From assembly GCA_964389685.1 (NCBI GenBank), contig CAYMFM010000012.1, positions 11,533 to 75,532 of the forward strand: DNA of 64,000 bases, in the 5' to 3' direction. Numbering within the stretch: position 1 is the stretch's first letter; each line of letters starts with the position of its first letter. A program made the translations under genes and the position numbers. The notes beneath the pieces are model-generated. The model saw only the letters and a list, made by a program, of their open reading frames with translations. It had not been told where the DNA came from and made no database searches. Positions 18,560-26,865 of the stretch are shown one piece after another. This DNA comes from G020353115 sp964389685. GTDB lineage: Bacteria; Bacteroidota; Bacteroidia; Bacteroidales; VadinHA17.

Positions 18560-18715
18560 GGTATCTAAGAATAGTAAATGCCTCAATAATCTATTGTGCA
18601 AAAGTAATGAATTAGCTGAAGTTCTGAGACGCTGATCCTATCAACGCTCAAATGAGGCTGGAATCCCGCTGAGGGCGGAGTCAATCACTGAACAGTTATT
18701 AGTTGTGCCGAAGGC

Positions 18716-18763
18716 CCCATAGGGATGCCTGCCCGGCGGCAGGCGGGCAGGCATCCCTGTGGG
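18716..18763. repeat. Long hairpin repeat (20-bp stem, one G-U pair)
   Basis: AGGGATGCCTGCCCG (18721-18735) is the exact reverse complement of 18744-18758. The stem extends outward through CCCAT/GTGGG with one wobble pair. The loop is GCGGCAGG. The outer part of the stem (CCCATAGGGATG/CATCCCTGTGGG) is the same as in the hairpin at 59433-59465, so this is a dispersed family. Confidence 0.75.
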
Positions 18764-18878
18764 AAAAGATAAAAGATACCCGACCGGACGGGCAGGAAAG
18801 TAATGCCATAGGCATAACAATTAACGGCCAAAGGTGGCTTACAAAGAATTTGATGATTTGCATGCAGGTTTATGGAAT

Positions 18879-18939
18879 AGGTCCAGGCTCATCCCCAACA
18901 AACGATCCATTCACCATCAAACAACCAGAGCCTGGACCT
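18879..18939. repeat. 12-bp perfect inverted repeat, 37-base loop
   Basis: AGGTCCAGGCTC at 18879-18890 and GAGCCTGGACCT at 18928-18939 are exact reverse complements. They lie just past the stop codon of the glutathione peroxidase gene. There is no T-tract on either strand, so termination by the intrinsic mechanism is not supported. Confidence 0.55.
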
Positions 18940-18949
18940 CAACCATAAA

Positions 18950-19495
18950 TTATTCACCGGTAATCCAACTTACAATCTTTTCAGATAAGGGATTTTCTTT
19001 TGAGTAAACGACATCAACCAGGTTGCCTGCCTCATCAATCAGGTATTTCTGGAAGTTCCATTTAACCGTGGAATCCATCACTCCGTTTTCTTCCTTGCTT
19101 GTCAACCACTGATATACCGGGTGCATGTCATTGCCTTTAACCGATATTTTCGCCATCATTGGAAAGGTAACTCCATAATTTAAAGTGCAAAATTCCTTGA
19201 TTTCTGCATTGGTTCCAGGCTCCTGCCGCAAAAAGTTATTAGCAGGGAAACCAATAATTTCAAAATTATCCCCTCCATACTGCTCATACAGTTCTTGTAA
19301 ATCGGCATATTGCGGGGTAAAGCCGCATTTGGAGGCTGTATTCACAACCAATACCTTCTTCCCTTTTAGCTGTGAAAGATCGAATTGGTCACCTGCTATT
19401 GTTTCAACCTTAAAATCATGAAATGATTTCTTTGTTTGTGCATGTAATCCTGTATTCATAACTACGAGTGTTAATAAAATGGTAATCTGTTTCAT
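18950..19495 (-). CDS. Exported thioredoxin-type glutathione peroxidase homolog
   Basis: This is a 181-residue peroxidase with a signal peptide (cleavage near LHAQT, residue about 20), so it acts in the periplasm. NTASKCGFTPQY at 52-63 carries the peroxidatic Cys57. Cys103 (KEFCTLNYG) is at the position of the resolving Cys in thioredoxin-dependent members. WNFQK at 146-150 supplies the Trp and Asn of the active site. The usual FPCNQF reads FPANNF (83-88), so the tetrad Gln is replaced by Asn87 and the second Cys by Ala85. It reduces hydroperoxides in the known family; electrons would come from thioredoxin-like proteins. Confidence 0.88.
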   Translation of the reverse strand: MKQITILLTLVVMNTGLHAQTKKSFHDFKVETIAGDQFDLSQLKGKKVLVVNTASKCGFTPQYADLQELYEQYGGDNFEIIGFPANNFLRQEPGTNAEIKEFCTLNYGVTFPMMAKISVKGNDMHPVYQWLTSKEENGVMDSTVKWNFQKYLIDEAGNLVDVVYSKENPLSEKIVSWITGE

Positions 19496-19578
19496 CAGTA
19501 TTGTTTTTATCTCTGCAATGATATGAATATTCGAAATATCTATATATACATATTATAACAAGAAATAGTCGACTTTGT

Positions 19579-19962
19579 TCAAAATTTACGTTTCAGAAAC
19601 CACTTTCGTATATTCAATGTCAGAGAAATAATAAGGGCTACAAGGAAGCAAACAAGGGTTAGTGCATCAACCAGGGCTGCATCAAAGTTCAGACCTGTAA
19701 TCCGGTCGCCGATATATTTCATGTATGAATTTGGCAGATCGTATTTTCCAAGATGGCGCAGTACCTGAAAATGCCAATCAGTAAGCGGGCAATAACCCAT
19801 ACCATAGAAGAGCCCCAGGATAAACCAGGATCCCCCGGTTAATAAAAGGGTGATGAGGTTCCATTTCAGTGTCCGTTTCCAGATCCATCCGAACAGGTTA
19901 AATAGCACAAGTGCGGAGTGAAACAGGAGGAAGAACAAATCAAGAAATTTATATCCTGCCAT
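19579..19962 (-). CDS. DUF2784 integral membrane protein
   Basis: The 127-residue protein has four hydrophobic helices. LDLFFLLFHSALVLFNLFGW is at 7-26, ITLLLTGGSWFILGLFYG is at 37-54 and ALTLVCFLVALIISLTLN is near the C-terminus. GYCPLTDWHF at 56-65 is the hallmark of the DUF2784 family, where a conserved Cys, Asp and Trp face the membrane surface. No biochemical role is established. It starts 9 bases after the quinone oxidoreductase gene and so is likely in the same transcript. Confidence 0.8.
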   Translation of the reverse strand: MAGYKFLDLFFLLFHSALVLFNLFGWIWKRTLKWNLITLLLTGGSWFILGLFYGMGYCPLTDWHFQVLRHLGKYDLPNSYMKYIGDRITGLNFDAALVDALTLVCFLVALIISLTLNIRKWFLKRKF

Positions 19963-19971
19963 TTGTCGGGA

Positions 19972-20994
19972 TTACCATTTCAGTACGATCTTTCCCACTG
20001 AGCTTCGATTCTCCAGTGTCTCATGTGCTTCTGCAATTTTTTCTGCCGGGAAGAGGCCTCCTACAACGGGTTTTATTTCTTTATTTTCAGCGAGTTTCAC
20101 TACCTGCTGCAGGCATTTGCTTAGAATTTCGGGTTTATGATCTGCCAGTCGAAGCATATTGACTCCTCCAATGGTAATGGACGAAGAGAGTAATCCAACC
20201 GGATGGAGGAAACCAAAATCGAAAAGAAGTTTACCGGTTGTCAGCCAGTTTTTCTTCCGGTTCAGTCTGTCAGACACACCATATCCGATTAACCGGCCTC
20301 CGCTGGCGAGAAGTTTGCGATCCTGCTTAAAGGATTTTCCCCCGATGGGATTAAAAACGACATCCAGTTTCTTCTTCCCTCTGATCTGAAGAATCCTTTC
20401 CACATAGTCTTGTTCCAGATAATTGATTGGGAAGTCGACACCTTGCTGTTTCAGGGTATCAAATTTCCTATTGGAAGAGACCGTTCCGTACACCACACAA
20501 TTTTTTCTTTTCGCCAGCTGGGTAAGTGCAATGCCTACACCCCCCGCTGCTGCATGGATCAACAGATGTTCACCCTCTCTGATATTCGCAACTTCACAGG
20601 CACAATAGTATGCTGTTCCATATTGGGTAGGTAGTGCAACAGCTTCTTCCATGCTAACGTTTTCCGGAACAGGAGAAACAGCTCTCCAATCCGTTGTAAC
20701 GTATTCTGCATAGCCTCCAAAACGGGTAAAGGCAACCACCTTCTGCGCTGTATGGAACGCCGTTACGTCCTCTCCTTTTCCAGCTATAGTGCCAGCAACT
20801 TCATAACCCAGAACAGATGGAATGGGTGGTGCATCCCCATAGAGTCCTCTCCTTGCCATCACATCGGCAAAGTTAAGTCCGAAATAATCAGTTTTTATTA
20901 ATACTTCATCCGGGCCTGGAGAAGGAATATTGCATTCCTTGATGGCGAATGCTTCCGAAGGATCTCCATATTGGACCAAATAAACTGCTTTCAT
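19972..20994 (-). CDS. Zinc-independent medium-chain NADPH:quinone oxidoreductase (VAT1/QOR-like)
   Basis: This 340-residue MDR-family enzyme starts at MKAVYLVQYGDP. An N-terminal GroES-like domain (residues 1-120) carries KTDYFGLNFADVMARRGLYG and lacks the zinc-binding Cys set of alcohol dehydrogenases. A Rossmann domain follows, with HAAAGGVGIALTQLAK at about 148-163 as the NADPH site and DVVFNPIGGKSF later. It probably reduces quinones or activated alkenes in the cytoplasm. Its start codon overlaps the stop of the upstream lipoprotein gene by one base (TGATG), which indicates translational coupling. It is the tail of the Bat operon run. Confidence 0.88.
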   Translation of the reverse strand: MKAVYLVQYGDPSEAFAIKECNIPSPGPDEVLIKTDYFGLNFADVMARRGLYGDAPPIPSVLGYEVAGTIAGKGEDVTAFHTAQKVVAFTRFGGYAEYVTTDWRAVSPVPENVSMEEAVALPTQYGTAYYCACEVANIREGEHLLIHAAAGGVGIALTQLAKRKNCVVYGTVSSNRKFDTLKQQGVDFPINYLEQDYVERILQIRGKKKLDVVFNPIGGKSFKQDRKLLASGGRLIGYGVSDRLNRKKNWLTTGKLLFDFGFLHPVGLLSSSITIGGVNMLRLADHKPEILSKCLQQVVKLAENKEIKPVVGGLFPAEKIAEAHETLENRSSVGKIVLKW

Positions 20995-21407
20995 CAGTCG
21001 AGGGGAGCATCGGCTATAACTTCCATGCTCAATGTGTGTGTGACCTCGCTTTCAATGTCTATCTGATAGGTAAATTTCCCTTTTCCCAGCCACACAGCGT
21101 GGGTATAATCCACGGGTCCGTAAGTATATTTTATCGAATTGATATATAGCGATATATCGGCTTTGGGATAGGCAAAATCAAAACGTTTATAGTCACTTTG
21201 AGTAGCCGGATTCAAACTTCCATAGGAATGTTCACCTCCTGAAGTATTGACCAGGATACTGTCATAAACCTCTGAACTTATATTTTCGATTCTGATATCG
21301 GAAGGTCCTTTATCACGATCATACTCCTGGTCGCTACAACCCATAAGCAATAAAGTTCCCACCATAAGAAAGAGGAATGCGCCCTTCGATTTGCGTTTTT
21401 TTTTCAT
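20994..21407 (-). CDS. Small lipoprotein of unknown function
   Basis: The 137-residue protein has a basic N-terminus (KKKRKSKG), a hydrophobic stretch and a lipobox LLLMGCSD with Cys at residue 24. A beta-rich domain follows, for example PSDIRIENISSEVYDSILVN and DISLYINSIKYTYG. The residues after the Cys (SDQEYDRDKG) are acidic, which in Bacteroidota can favour export to the outer surface. I do not recognise the family. It lies 12 bases after batE and overlaps the oxidoreductase gene by one base, so it is part of the same transcript. Confidence 0.7.
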   Translation of the reverse strand: MKKKRKSKGAFLFLMVGTLLLMGCSDQEYDRDKGPSDIRIENISSEVYDSILVNTSGGEHSYGSLNPATQSDYKRFDFAYPKADISLYINSIKYTYGPVDYTHAVWLGKGKFTYQIDIESEVTHTLSMEVIADAPLD

Positions 21408-21419
21408 GATCCCGTGAAT

Positions 21420-22175
21420 TTAAATTTTTCGTATTTCGGATGTAAGGAGCCACCCTTTATTTCCATCTTCCAGTTTGACCTCCGTCCATATTCCCAGGGT
21501 ATCTTCTATGCTAACCCTGGTCCCTTCATGAATCAGAAAGAGATCAGTGCCACTCTCATCCGGAGAACTCTTTACCGTTACAGAAGATGAAAAAACAATG
21601 GCTTTGTCATGACTGGTTGTTATCTTGTTGTGATGATACGAAAAAACAAATGTTGAGATCGAGATAAACAGCAACAACAAACTGAACCAGAAAGCAATTC
21701 TTTTTACGCTGTAACGATGTATAAACAAATATACGGAAAAAGTAAGAAGGAACAGCATGAAGGTGATGATGCTAATATATGCCCAGTTGTTCGAATTCAA
21801 AACTCTGACAAGGCCGGTATACCACTCTTTCAGAAAAAACCGGGGAAGAACATCGATGTTGTCTATCACATAGGTTCTTGCCAGCTCAAGGTTATAGGCA
21901 ATGTCTTCGTCGTTTGGTGAGAGTAATGCAGCCCGTTCATAATTCAGGATTGCCGGAGTAAGCTTATGGGATTTAAAATAGGCATTTCCCAGGTTGAAAT
22001 ATAATTCCGCAGCTTCATAACCCGAATCCAGTACACTCTCGTAAGTCTTTATTGCCGCCTCAAATTCTCCATTGACATATTGTTGATTGCCTTTTTCAAC
22101 GAGTGAATATAGATCCTGTGCATGTGATGTCCACGTGAGTAAGATTGCAAGTATTGGAAACAGGATATTTTTCAT
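21420..22175 (-). CDS. batE: BatE: TPR and SH3-like domain membrane protein
   Basis: From the ATG at 22175 the protein has about 251 residues. A signal peptide (LLTWTSHAQ at its end) is followed by a TPR region at about 25-100 containing FEAAIKTYESVLDSGYEAAELYFNLGNAYFKS. Two hydrophobic segments follow at about 135-190 (WAYISIITFMLFLLTFSVYLF and IAFWFSLLLLFISISTFVFS). A C-terminal bacterial SH3-like domain ends in WTEVKLEDGNKGWLLTSEIR. This layout matches BatE. It is thought to act with the other Bat proteins at the envelope in stress or aerotolerance, but the exact task is not known. It is 5 bases or more downstream of batD. Confidence 0.85.
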   Translation of the reverse strand: MKNILFPILAILLTWTSHAQDLYSLVEKGNQQYVNGEFEAAIKTYESVLDSGYEAAELYFNLGNAYFKSHKLTPAILNYERAALLSPNDEDIAYNLELARTYVIDNIDVLPRFFLKEWYTGLVRVLNSNNWAYISIITFMLFLLTFSVYLFIHRYSVKRIAFWFSLLLLFISISTFVFSYHHNKITTSHDKAIVFSSSVTVKSSPDESGTDLFLIHEGTRVSIEDTLGIWTEVKLEDGNKGWLLTSEIRKI

Positions 22176-22200
22176 AGTTGACACAAGTATTCTCATGATT

Positions 22201-24012
22201 CTACCTCAACTTTTGTTCAAACCGGCTCACGACTTTCGAAGCTTTTTCATAGACAGGTTCTGTTTCAGAGATTTCCTCTGAAGGTGCAAAACGTGCAAAT
22301 TCGCAACGGTCTATTATCTCAAAAAATTCATCGATCATTTCAGGGTTAATACGGTTCTTCTCCAGAGCGCTCCGCGCCTTTTCCCTGGAAAGATCGGATA
22401 CCGGAATACCCAGTTTATCGCTAAGGTATCCCCAGAGGGCTTTCAATAACTCTTCATAGAATTTATTGAATGAACCCTCCTTTAAAAAGGAATTGGCCCG
22501 TTTGAGTCTTTTTCTTGCTACTTTTTTTGCTTTTCTGTTCCTCACCAGGTTACGGTCTGCATTCCGTTTAATGTGATTCCGTCGAAGGATTACCAACAGA
22601 CTAAAAGCGAGCAGAGCAATAAGATAGGATAGATAAAAGGGGAGTGATCCGAAGAATGACCTGTCGCGTGGCTGAAGTTTGATTTTTTCATTTTTTATGA
22701 AACGGATATCGCTGCCGATAAAACGGAGGTCTTCTTTAGAAAAGCCTGAGATTACAGCACCACTTTCGCTTTCATCGTCTTTGGTGACAAGAATATTGAA
22801 TTCATTGCTTCTGAGGGATTTGTAGCTTTTTCCAACCGGATCAAAATAGCTGAACTCAACGGGTGGTATCCGGTAATTCCCGGCGTGCCTGGGTATTGCA
22901 AGAAATTCAAAAGTTTTGCTCCCGGACATCCCATTTTCCGAGTGATTCAGGTTGGATGATATCTTTGGATCATACAGATCAAAATCGGGAGGAAAATCAA
23001 TATTGGGTGCTTCTATCAGTCTTAAATTTCCATTACCTGAGAACCTGACCTGCAGGTTCATTGCTTCATTTTCTTTCAGTTGGTTCTTATCGACGGTAAC
23101 ATTCATTGCAATTTGTCCAACGCTCCCAGTGAAGTAGTCCGGAGCATCATCCGGTAGCTCTTTGACTGTAATTCGTACCGGGGGGCTTTTAATGGTTTGT
23201 TTTACGTTCTGGTAGGAGTCAAAGAAGTTATCAAAGAATCCCCGATTGGATTGTTGTACTCTTTTTTGGACAAGACATTCGAGTTCCATGGGATCGATCA
23301 CCAGATCCCCGGTTACCTGTGGAAAAAGGATAAACCGCTGCAATACACCGCTCCCATAGATCACTCCGTTAACACTTTCCCTTTCCAGGGATCGCAAGGC
23401 AGGAGTTTCAATATCTTCACGCAGAAATCCGTTGAAGGATGGGAACGTTGCATTTTCAAAGCCCGAAAGGTTGACCCTCGAGTAGATTTTTACCGTAGCA
23501 ATGATATGTTCTCCCCAATAGACCGCACTTTTGTTTACATGAATCCTCAGGAAAAGGTCGTTATCCCCTGCCGCGGGAACATTCACTCCGGGTATTGCCT
23601 CCTCACCTCCGGTACCGGTTTCCGGCGATGCCGACCCTTTCACCACTTCAATCTCCAGGGCATTTGAGGTATAGGTTTTATTTTTAACTGTTACTGTTGC
23701 CGGATCGATCTGAAAAACACCCTCTTTTGTGCCCTCTAAAACATAGGTGTAGGTATAGGTGACCGTTCTTGTCATTTTCCTGTTGATGATCTGGGTACTC
23801 TGGCTGTAGGAGGTGCTGGGCCCCATCAGGATATAGAAATCACTCATGTCTGGCGGAACCAGGTCATCGGCTTTCTCATTCACTGTAAAAGAGAGCCTGA
23901 ATTGTTCTCCAACAGCAACCACTTTGGGGGCAGAAGCAGCAATGGTGATCTCCTGGGCTTGCAGGAACATCCCGTTCATTAAAAGCAGTATCCCAATGAA
24001 AACCTTATTCAT
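22201..24012 (-). CDS. batD: BatD: oxygen-tolerance protein
   Basis: From the ATG at 24012 (MNKVFIGILL) the protein has about 603 residues. A signal peptide ends near FLQAQE. Tandem immunoglobulin-like domains follow, with GEQFRLSFTVNEKADDL and VDKNQLKENEAMNLQVRFSGNGN as the typical BatD strands. A single membrane helix lies at about 455-480 (LPFYLSYLIALLAFSLLVIL). A basic cytoplasmic helical domain completes it (RNRKAKKVARKRLKRANSF). This is the usual BatD architecture and size. It probably sits in the inner membrane with its large domains in the periplasm. An ATG further upstream (24054) is less likely because it lacks a signal sequence. Confidence 0.9.
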   Translation of the reverse strand: MNKVFIGILLLMNGMFLQAQEITIAASAPKVVAVGEQFRLSFTVNEKADDLVPPDMSDFYILMGPSTSYSQSTQIINRKMTRTVTYTYTYVLEGTKEGVFQIDPATVTVKNKTYTSNALEIEVVKGSASPETGTGGEEAIPGVNVPAAGDNDLFLRIHVNKSAVYWGEHIIATVKIYSRVNLSGFENATFPSFNGFLREDIETPALRSLERESVNGVIYGSGVLQRFILFPQVTGDLVIDPMELECLVQKRVQQSNRGFFDNFFDSYQNVKQTIKSPPVRITVKELPDDAPDYFTGSVGQIAMNVTVDKNQLKENEAMNLQVRFSGNGNLRLIEAPNIDFPPDFDLYDPKISSNLNHSENGMSGSKTFEFLAIPRHAGNYRIPPVEFSYFDPVGKSYKSLRSNEFNILVTKDDESESGAVISGFSKEDLRFIGSDIRFIKNEKIKLQPRDRSFFGSLPFYLSYLIALLAFSLLVILRRNHIKRNADRNLVRNRKAKKVARKRLKRANSFLKEGSFNKFYEELLKALWGYLSDKLGIPVSDLSREKARSALEKNRINPEMIDEFFEIIDRCEFARFAPSEEISETEPVYEKASKVVSRFEQKLR

Positions 24013-24060
24013 GTTCACGCAATCATCCTTTGTTAAGCAAATTGTCGAAAGCAAAGCAAG

Positions 24061-24768
24061 CTACCAATTTTTTCTGACCACCACCCGATTTTTTCTTGCT
24101 TCGGCTTTCTTTAATTTTTCCTGCAACTCTTTTTCGTTTTCAGCAAGGGCTTCAAGCAGCCTTTTTGCATCTTCTTTTGATATCTGTGGTTCCGGTTGCT
24201 GTTCTTGCTGTTGATCCTGTTGTTGCTGTTGCTCATTTTGCTGCTGGTCCTTCTGGTCTTTTTCCTTATCCTCCTGTTCCCGGTTATCATTCTCAGAATT
24301 GTCCTGATCCTGTTCTTTTTGCTGCTGCTGTTGTTTTAGCAGGTCCTGCGCATAAGCAAGGTTATACTTTGTTTCAAGATCATCCGGGTAATTCCTCAGG
24401 GCATTTTTATAGGCCTGAATGCTCTCTTCAATCCGGTTTGCTTTCAGCAGGGAATTGCCCAGGTTATGGAATGATCTTGCCCTGCTGATTTCATCAATTC
24501 CTGTTTGAGAAAGGGTATTAAATTCCCCGGCTGCATCATCAAATTTATCCTGTTTATACAGTGCATCACCCAGGTTGAAAAGTGCTTTGTAAGAGTCTGA
24601 TTGCTCTTCAAGTGCCTTTCTGTATGAGATCTCCGATTGATCGAATTCACTTTTCTCAAAATGATTGTTCCCCTCACGGATGTATTTTTTCTCAGTTTGT
24701 GAGTAGCTCTCCCTGCTTCCTGAAAGGATCAACAAGATGAAAACGACGGATTGCAAAAACGATTTCAT
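24061..24768 (-). CDS. batC: BatC: TPR protein with Gln-rich linker
   Basis: The 235-residue protein has a signal peptide (ending near RESYSQTEK), three TPR units at about 25-145 and a long linker at about 145-200. The TPRs include YREGNNHFEKSEFDQSEISY-type helices and ESIQAYKNALRNYPDDLETK. The linker is made almost only of Gln, Glu, Asp and Lys. A short basic helical end follows (LEALAENEKELQEKLKKAEA). The low-complexity linker is unusual for its length but in frame. TPRs probably join BatC to the VWA proteins BatA and BatB. Neighbours are spaced by 48 or fewer bases on each side, as expected for one transcript. Confidence 0.88.
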   Translation of the reverse strand: MKSFLQSVVFILLILSGSRESYSQTEKKYIREGNNHFEKSEFDQSEISYRKALEEQSDSYKALFNLGDALYKQDKFDDAAGEFNTLSQTGIDEISRARSFHNLGNSLLKANRIEESIQAYKNALRNYPDDLETKYNLAYAQDLLKQQQQQKEQDQDNSENDNREQEDKEKDQKDQQQNEQQQQQDQQQEQQPEPQISKEDAKRLLEALAENEKELQEKLKKAEARKNRVVVRKNW

Positions 24769-24802
24769 TACGACCTGTTTTTATAAATAGAACTGGTGTT
24801 TT

Positions 24803-25840
24803 TCACATTTTTATATGGAAGATCCTGATATTTTTCAATAATCGGTTTCTTCTCTCCAGGATGAAGAGATCAACGAACAGGAATAAGAGAGTAAGGCCTG
24901 CCAGATATTGGTATCGTTCCTCATATTCAGAATAAATTCTTGCCTCCAGTTCCTGTTTCTCCATTTTATCAATTTCATCGAATAACACGTTCAGTCCGAG
25001 TCTGGTATTTGTTGAACGAATATACATTCCTCCCCCGGCAGCTGACACCTGGTTCAGCGTGGTTTCATTCAGCTTGCTGATTACTGTATTGCCATCCTGG
25101 TCTTTCAGGTAGGACTTGACTCCGGATCCCGAGTAGACCGGAATGGGTGCTCCATCCGGCAACCCAAGACCAATGGTATGGATCGTGATCCCCTTTTCCC
25201 GGGCCTGTTTTGCCATAGCGATGGCGTCCCCTTCATGATTCTCACCGTCTGTAATGATGATCAACACCTTGCTTGATTCGTTATCGGGACTGAACGATTT
25301 CATCCCAAGATCAATTGCCGAACCGATTGCCGTACCCTGTTTTGGAACAATATCACACGTTATGGTTGAAAGGAACATTTTGGTGGAAACGTAATCCATG
25401 GTAATGGGCACCTGGGTGTATGCATCACCAGCAAATACGATCAAACCGATCTTGTCATTGGTTAGCCGATCCACCAGCTTGGAAATTGCCTGTTTTGCCC
25501 GTTCAAGTCTGTTGGGCTGAATATCTTCTGCCATCATCGAATTTGACACATCGAGAGCGATTACAATCTCCACCCCTTTTCGTTTTATTTCCTGAAGCCT
25601 GGAACCAAATTGAGGTCCTGCAAGAGCAAAGATCATAGCAATCAGGGCAATATTCAGAAGAACAAATTTAACAGCCGGCCGTGTCGAAGAGAAATCCGGC
25701 ATCAGCTGGTTCAGGGCTTCAGGGTTTCCAAATTTCCTCAATGCTTTGGTTCTTAATCTCCTGCTTATCCAGAAGATCCCCAAAAGCAAAGGGATGATCA
25801 GCAATCCCCATAAAAAATCCGTATGTGCAAATCGAAACAT
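24803..25840 (-). CDS. batB: BatB: membrane-anchored von Willebrand factor A protein
   Basis: This 345-residue inner-membrane protein has two N-terminal hydrophobic helices (GLLIIPLLLGIFWIS and FVLLNIALIAMIFALAGP). A VWA domain at about 90-290 follows, and a final helix (YLAGLTLLFLFVDLFIL) completes it. The metal-ion-dependent adhesion site is intact: DVSNSMM at about 97 gives DxSxS, with later Thr and Asp (ITDGENHEGD). It likely binds a partner through a divalent cation, with assembly driven by the MoxR ATPase. It is 34 bases upstream of batC and 17 bases downstream of batA. Confidence 0.9.
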   Translation of the reverse strand: MFRFAHTDFLWGLLIIPLLLGIFWISRRLRTKALRKFGNPEALNQLMPDFSSTRPAVKFVLLNIALIAMIFALAGPQFGSRLQEIKRKGVEIVIALDVSNSMMAEDIQPNRLERAKQAISKLVDRLTNDKIGLIVFAGDAYTQVPITMDYVSTKMFLSTITCDIVPKQGTAIGSAIDLGMKSFSPDNESSKVLIIITDGENHEGDAIAMAKQAREKGITIHTIGLGLPDGAPIPVYSGSGVKSYLKDQDGNTVISKLNETTLNQVSAAGGGMYIRSTNTRLGLNVLFDEIDKMEKQELEARIYSEYEERYQYLAGLTLLFLFVDLFILERRNRLLKNIRIFHIKM

Positions 25841-25857
25841 GGTTCAATTTAAATGGT

Positions 25858-26850
25858 TTACGGAATATTTCGTAACACTGTATTTTTAAAAAGTAATTCA
25901 GATAGCAGGAAAATACCTGCTAAAAGCATAAATGACAAATACTCCTCTTTTTTCTTACTGAATTCAGTTACATCAATTTTTGTTTTTTCCAGTTGATCGA
26001 TCTCCTGGTATATTTCGATCAATTTCTGGTTATTGGTTGCCCTGAAGTATTTTCCCTTTGTCATATCGGCAATATTCTTCAGGATCTCTTCATCAATTTG
26101 AACTTCCATGTTTTGGAATTGTGTTCCGTATGGAGTTTGAACAGGATAAGGGGCTATTCCTTCTGAACCTACACCTATGGTATAGACCCTGATTCCGAAC
26201 GTATTAGCAATTTCAGCAGCTGTCATCGGGGCAATGGCCCCTTTGTTGTTTATCCCATCGGTTAACAGAATGATCACTTTACTTTTTGCATTACTATCTT
26301 TCATGCGGTTGACACTCGTTGCAAGTCCCATCCCGATGGCTGTACCATCTTCAATCATGCCGCTCCGAACGTCCTTGAACAGGTTTATCACCACAGCATG
26401 GTCAGTGGTAAGAGGACACTGTGTAAAACTTTCACCACTGAATATTACAAGCCCGATCCGGTCATTTGGACGGCCTGAAATGAATTCTATCGCCACATCT
26501 TTAGATGCTTCGAGGCGATTGGGTTGAAAATCCCGGGCAAGCATGCTGCTGGAAATGTCCAGTGCGATCAATATATCAATGCCTTCTGTGCTAACATTTT
26601 GCCAACGGTCTGTTGATTGTGGACGGGCAAGTACAATGATCAGGAGGGCAATGGCAATAACCCGAAGAACAAACATGCCATGCTTCAGGATATGTTTCCA
26701 GGTTCGGGGAGCTTTACCAAACCCTTTAATTGAAGAGACCTGAAGTGTGGCCTGCGAATCCTTTAGCTTCAACAGATACCATATGATCAGCGGTATCAGG
26801 ATAGCAAGCAGGTACAAAAACCCCGGATTTGCAAATGTTATCTCATTCAT
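25858..26850 (-). CDS. batA: BatA: membrane-anchored von Willebrand factor A protein
   Basis: The 330-residue protein has the same layout as BatB. N-terminal membrane helices (FLYLLAILIPLIIWYLL and VLRVIAIALLIIVLARP) are followed by a VWA domain with DISSSML (DxSxS metal site) at about 95, and a C-terminal helix (YLSFMLLAGIFLLSELLF). LLTDGINNKG near 195 supplies further metal-site residues. It is a paralog of BatB and is expected to form a complex with it in the inner membrane. It is preceded 15 bases upstream by a gene for a single-pass protein found at this place in many Bat operons. Confidence 0.9.
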   Translation of the reverse strand: MNEITFANPGFLYLLAILIPLIIWYLLKLKDSQATLQVSSIKGFGKAPRTWKHILKHGMFVLRVIAIALLIIVLARPQSTDRWQNVSTEGIDILIALDISSSMLARDFQPNRLEASKDVAIEFISGRPNDRIGLVIFSGESFTQCPLTTDHAVVINLFKDVRSGMIEDGTAIGMGLATSVNRMKDSNAKSKVIILLTDGINNKGAIAPMTAAEIANTFGIRVYTIGVGSEGIAPYPVQTPYGTQFQNMEVQIDEEILKNIADMTKGKYFRATNNQKLIEIYQEIDQLEKTKIDVTEFSKKKEEYLSFMLLAGIFLLSELLFKNTVLRNIP

Positions 26851-26865
26851 TGTCTAATCGATCCA

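Larger units (their letters stand above)
18560..18949. other. Intergenic repeat-rich stretch without a convincing gene
   Basis: The 390 bases contain a strong hairpin (18716-18763), the words AAAGTAATGCCATAGGC near 18800 and a 12-bp inverted repeat (18879-18939). An 81-codon frame crosses these repeats but its product is low-complexity and repeat-derived. I see no gene. Confidence 0.6.

Noticed and set aside
18703..18948. 81-codon plus-strand frame
   Set aside because: It is built from the palindromic repeats of that gap and has low-complexity content (PTNDPFTIKQPEPGPQP) with no domain.
23197..23667. 156-codon plus-strand frame across batD
   Set aside because: It is a shadow of batD without start context or domain.
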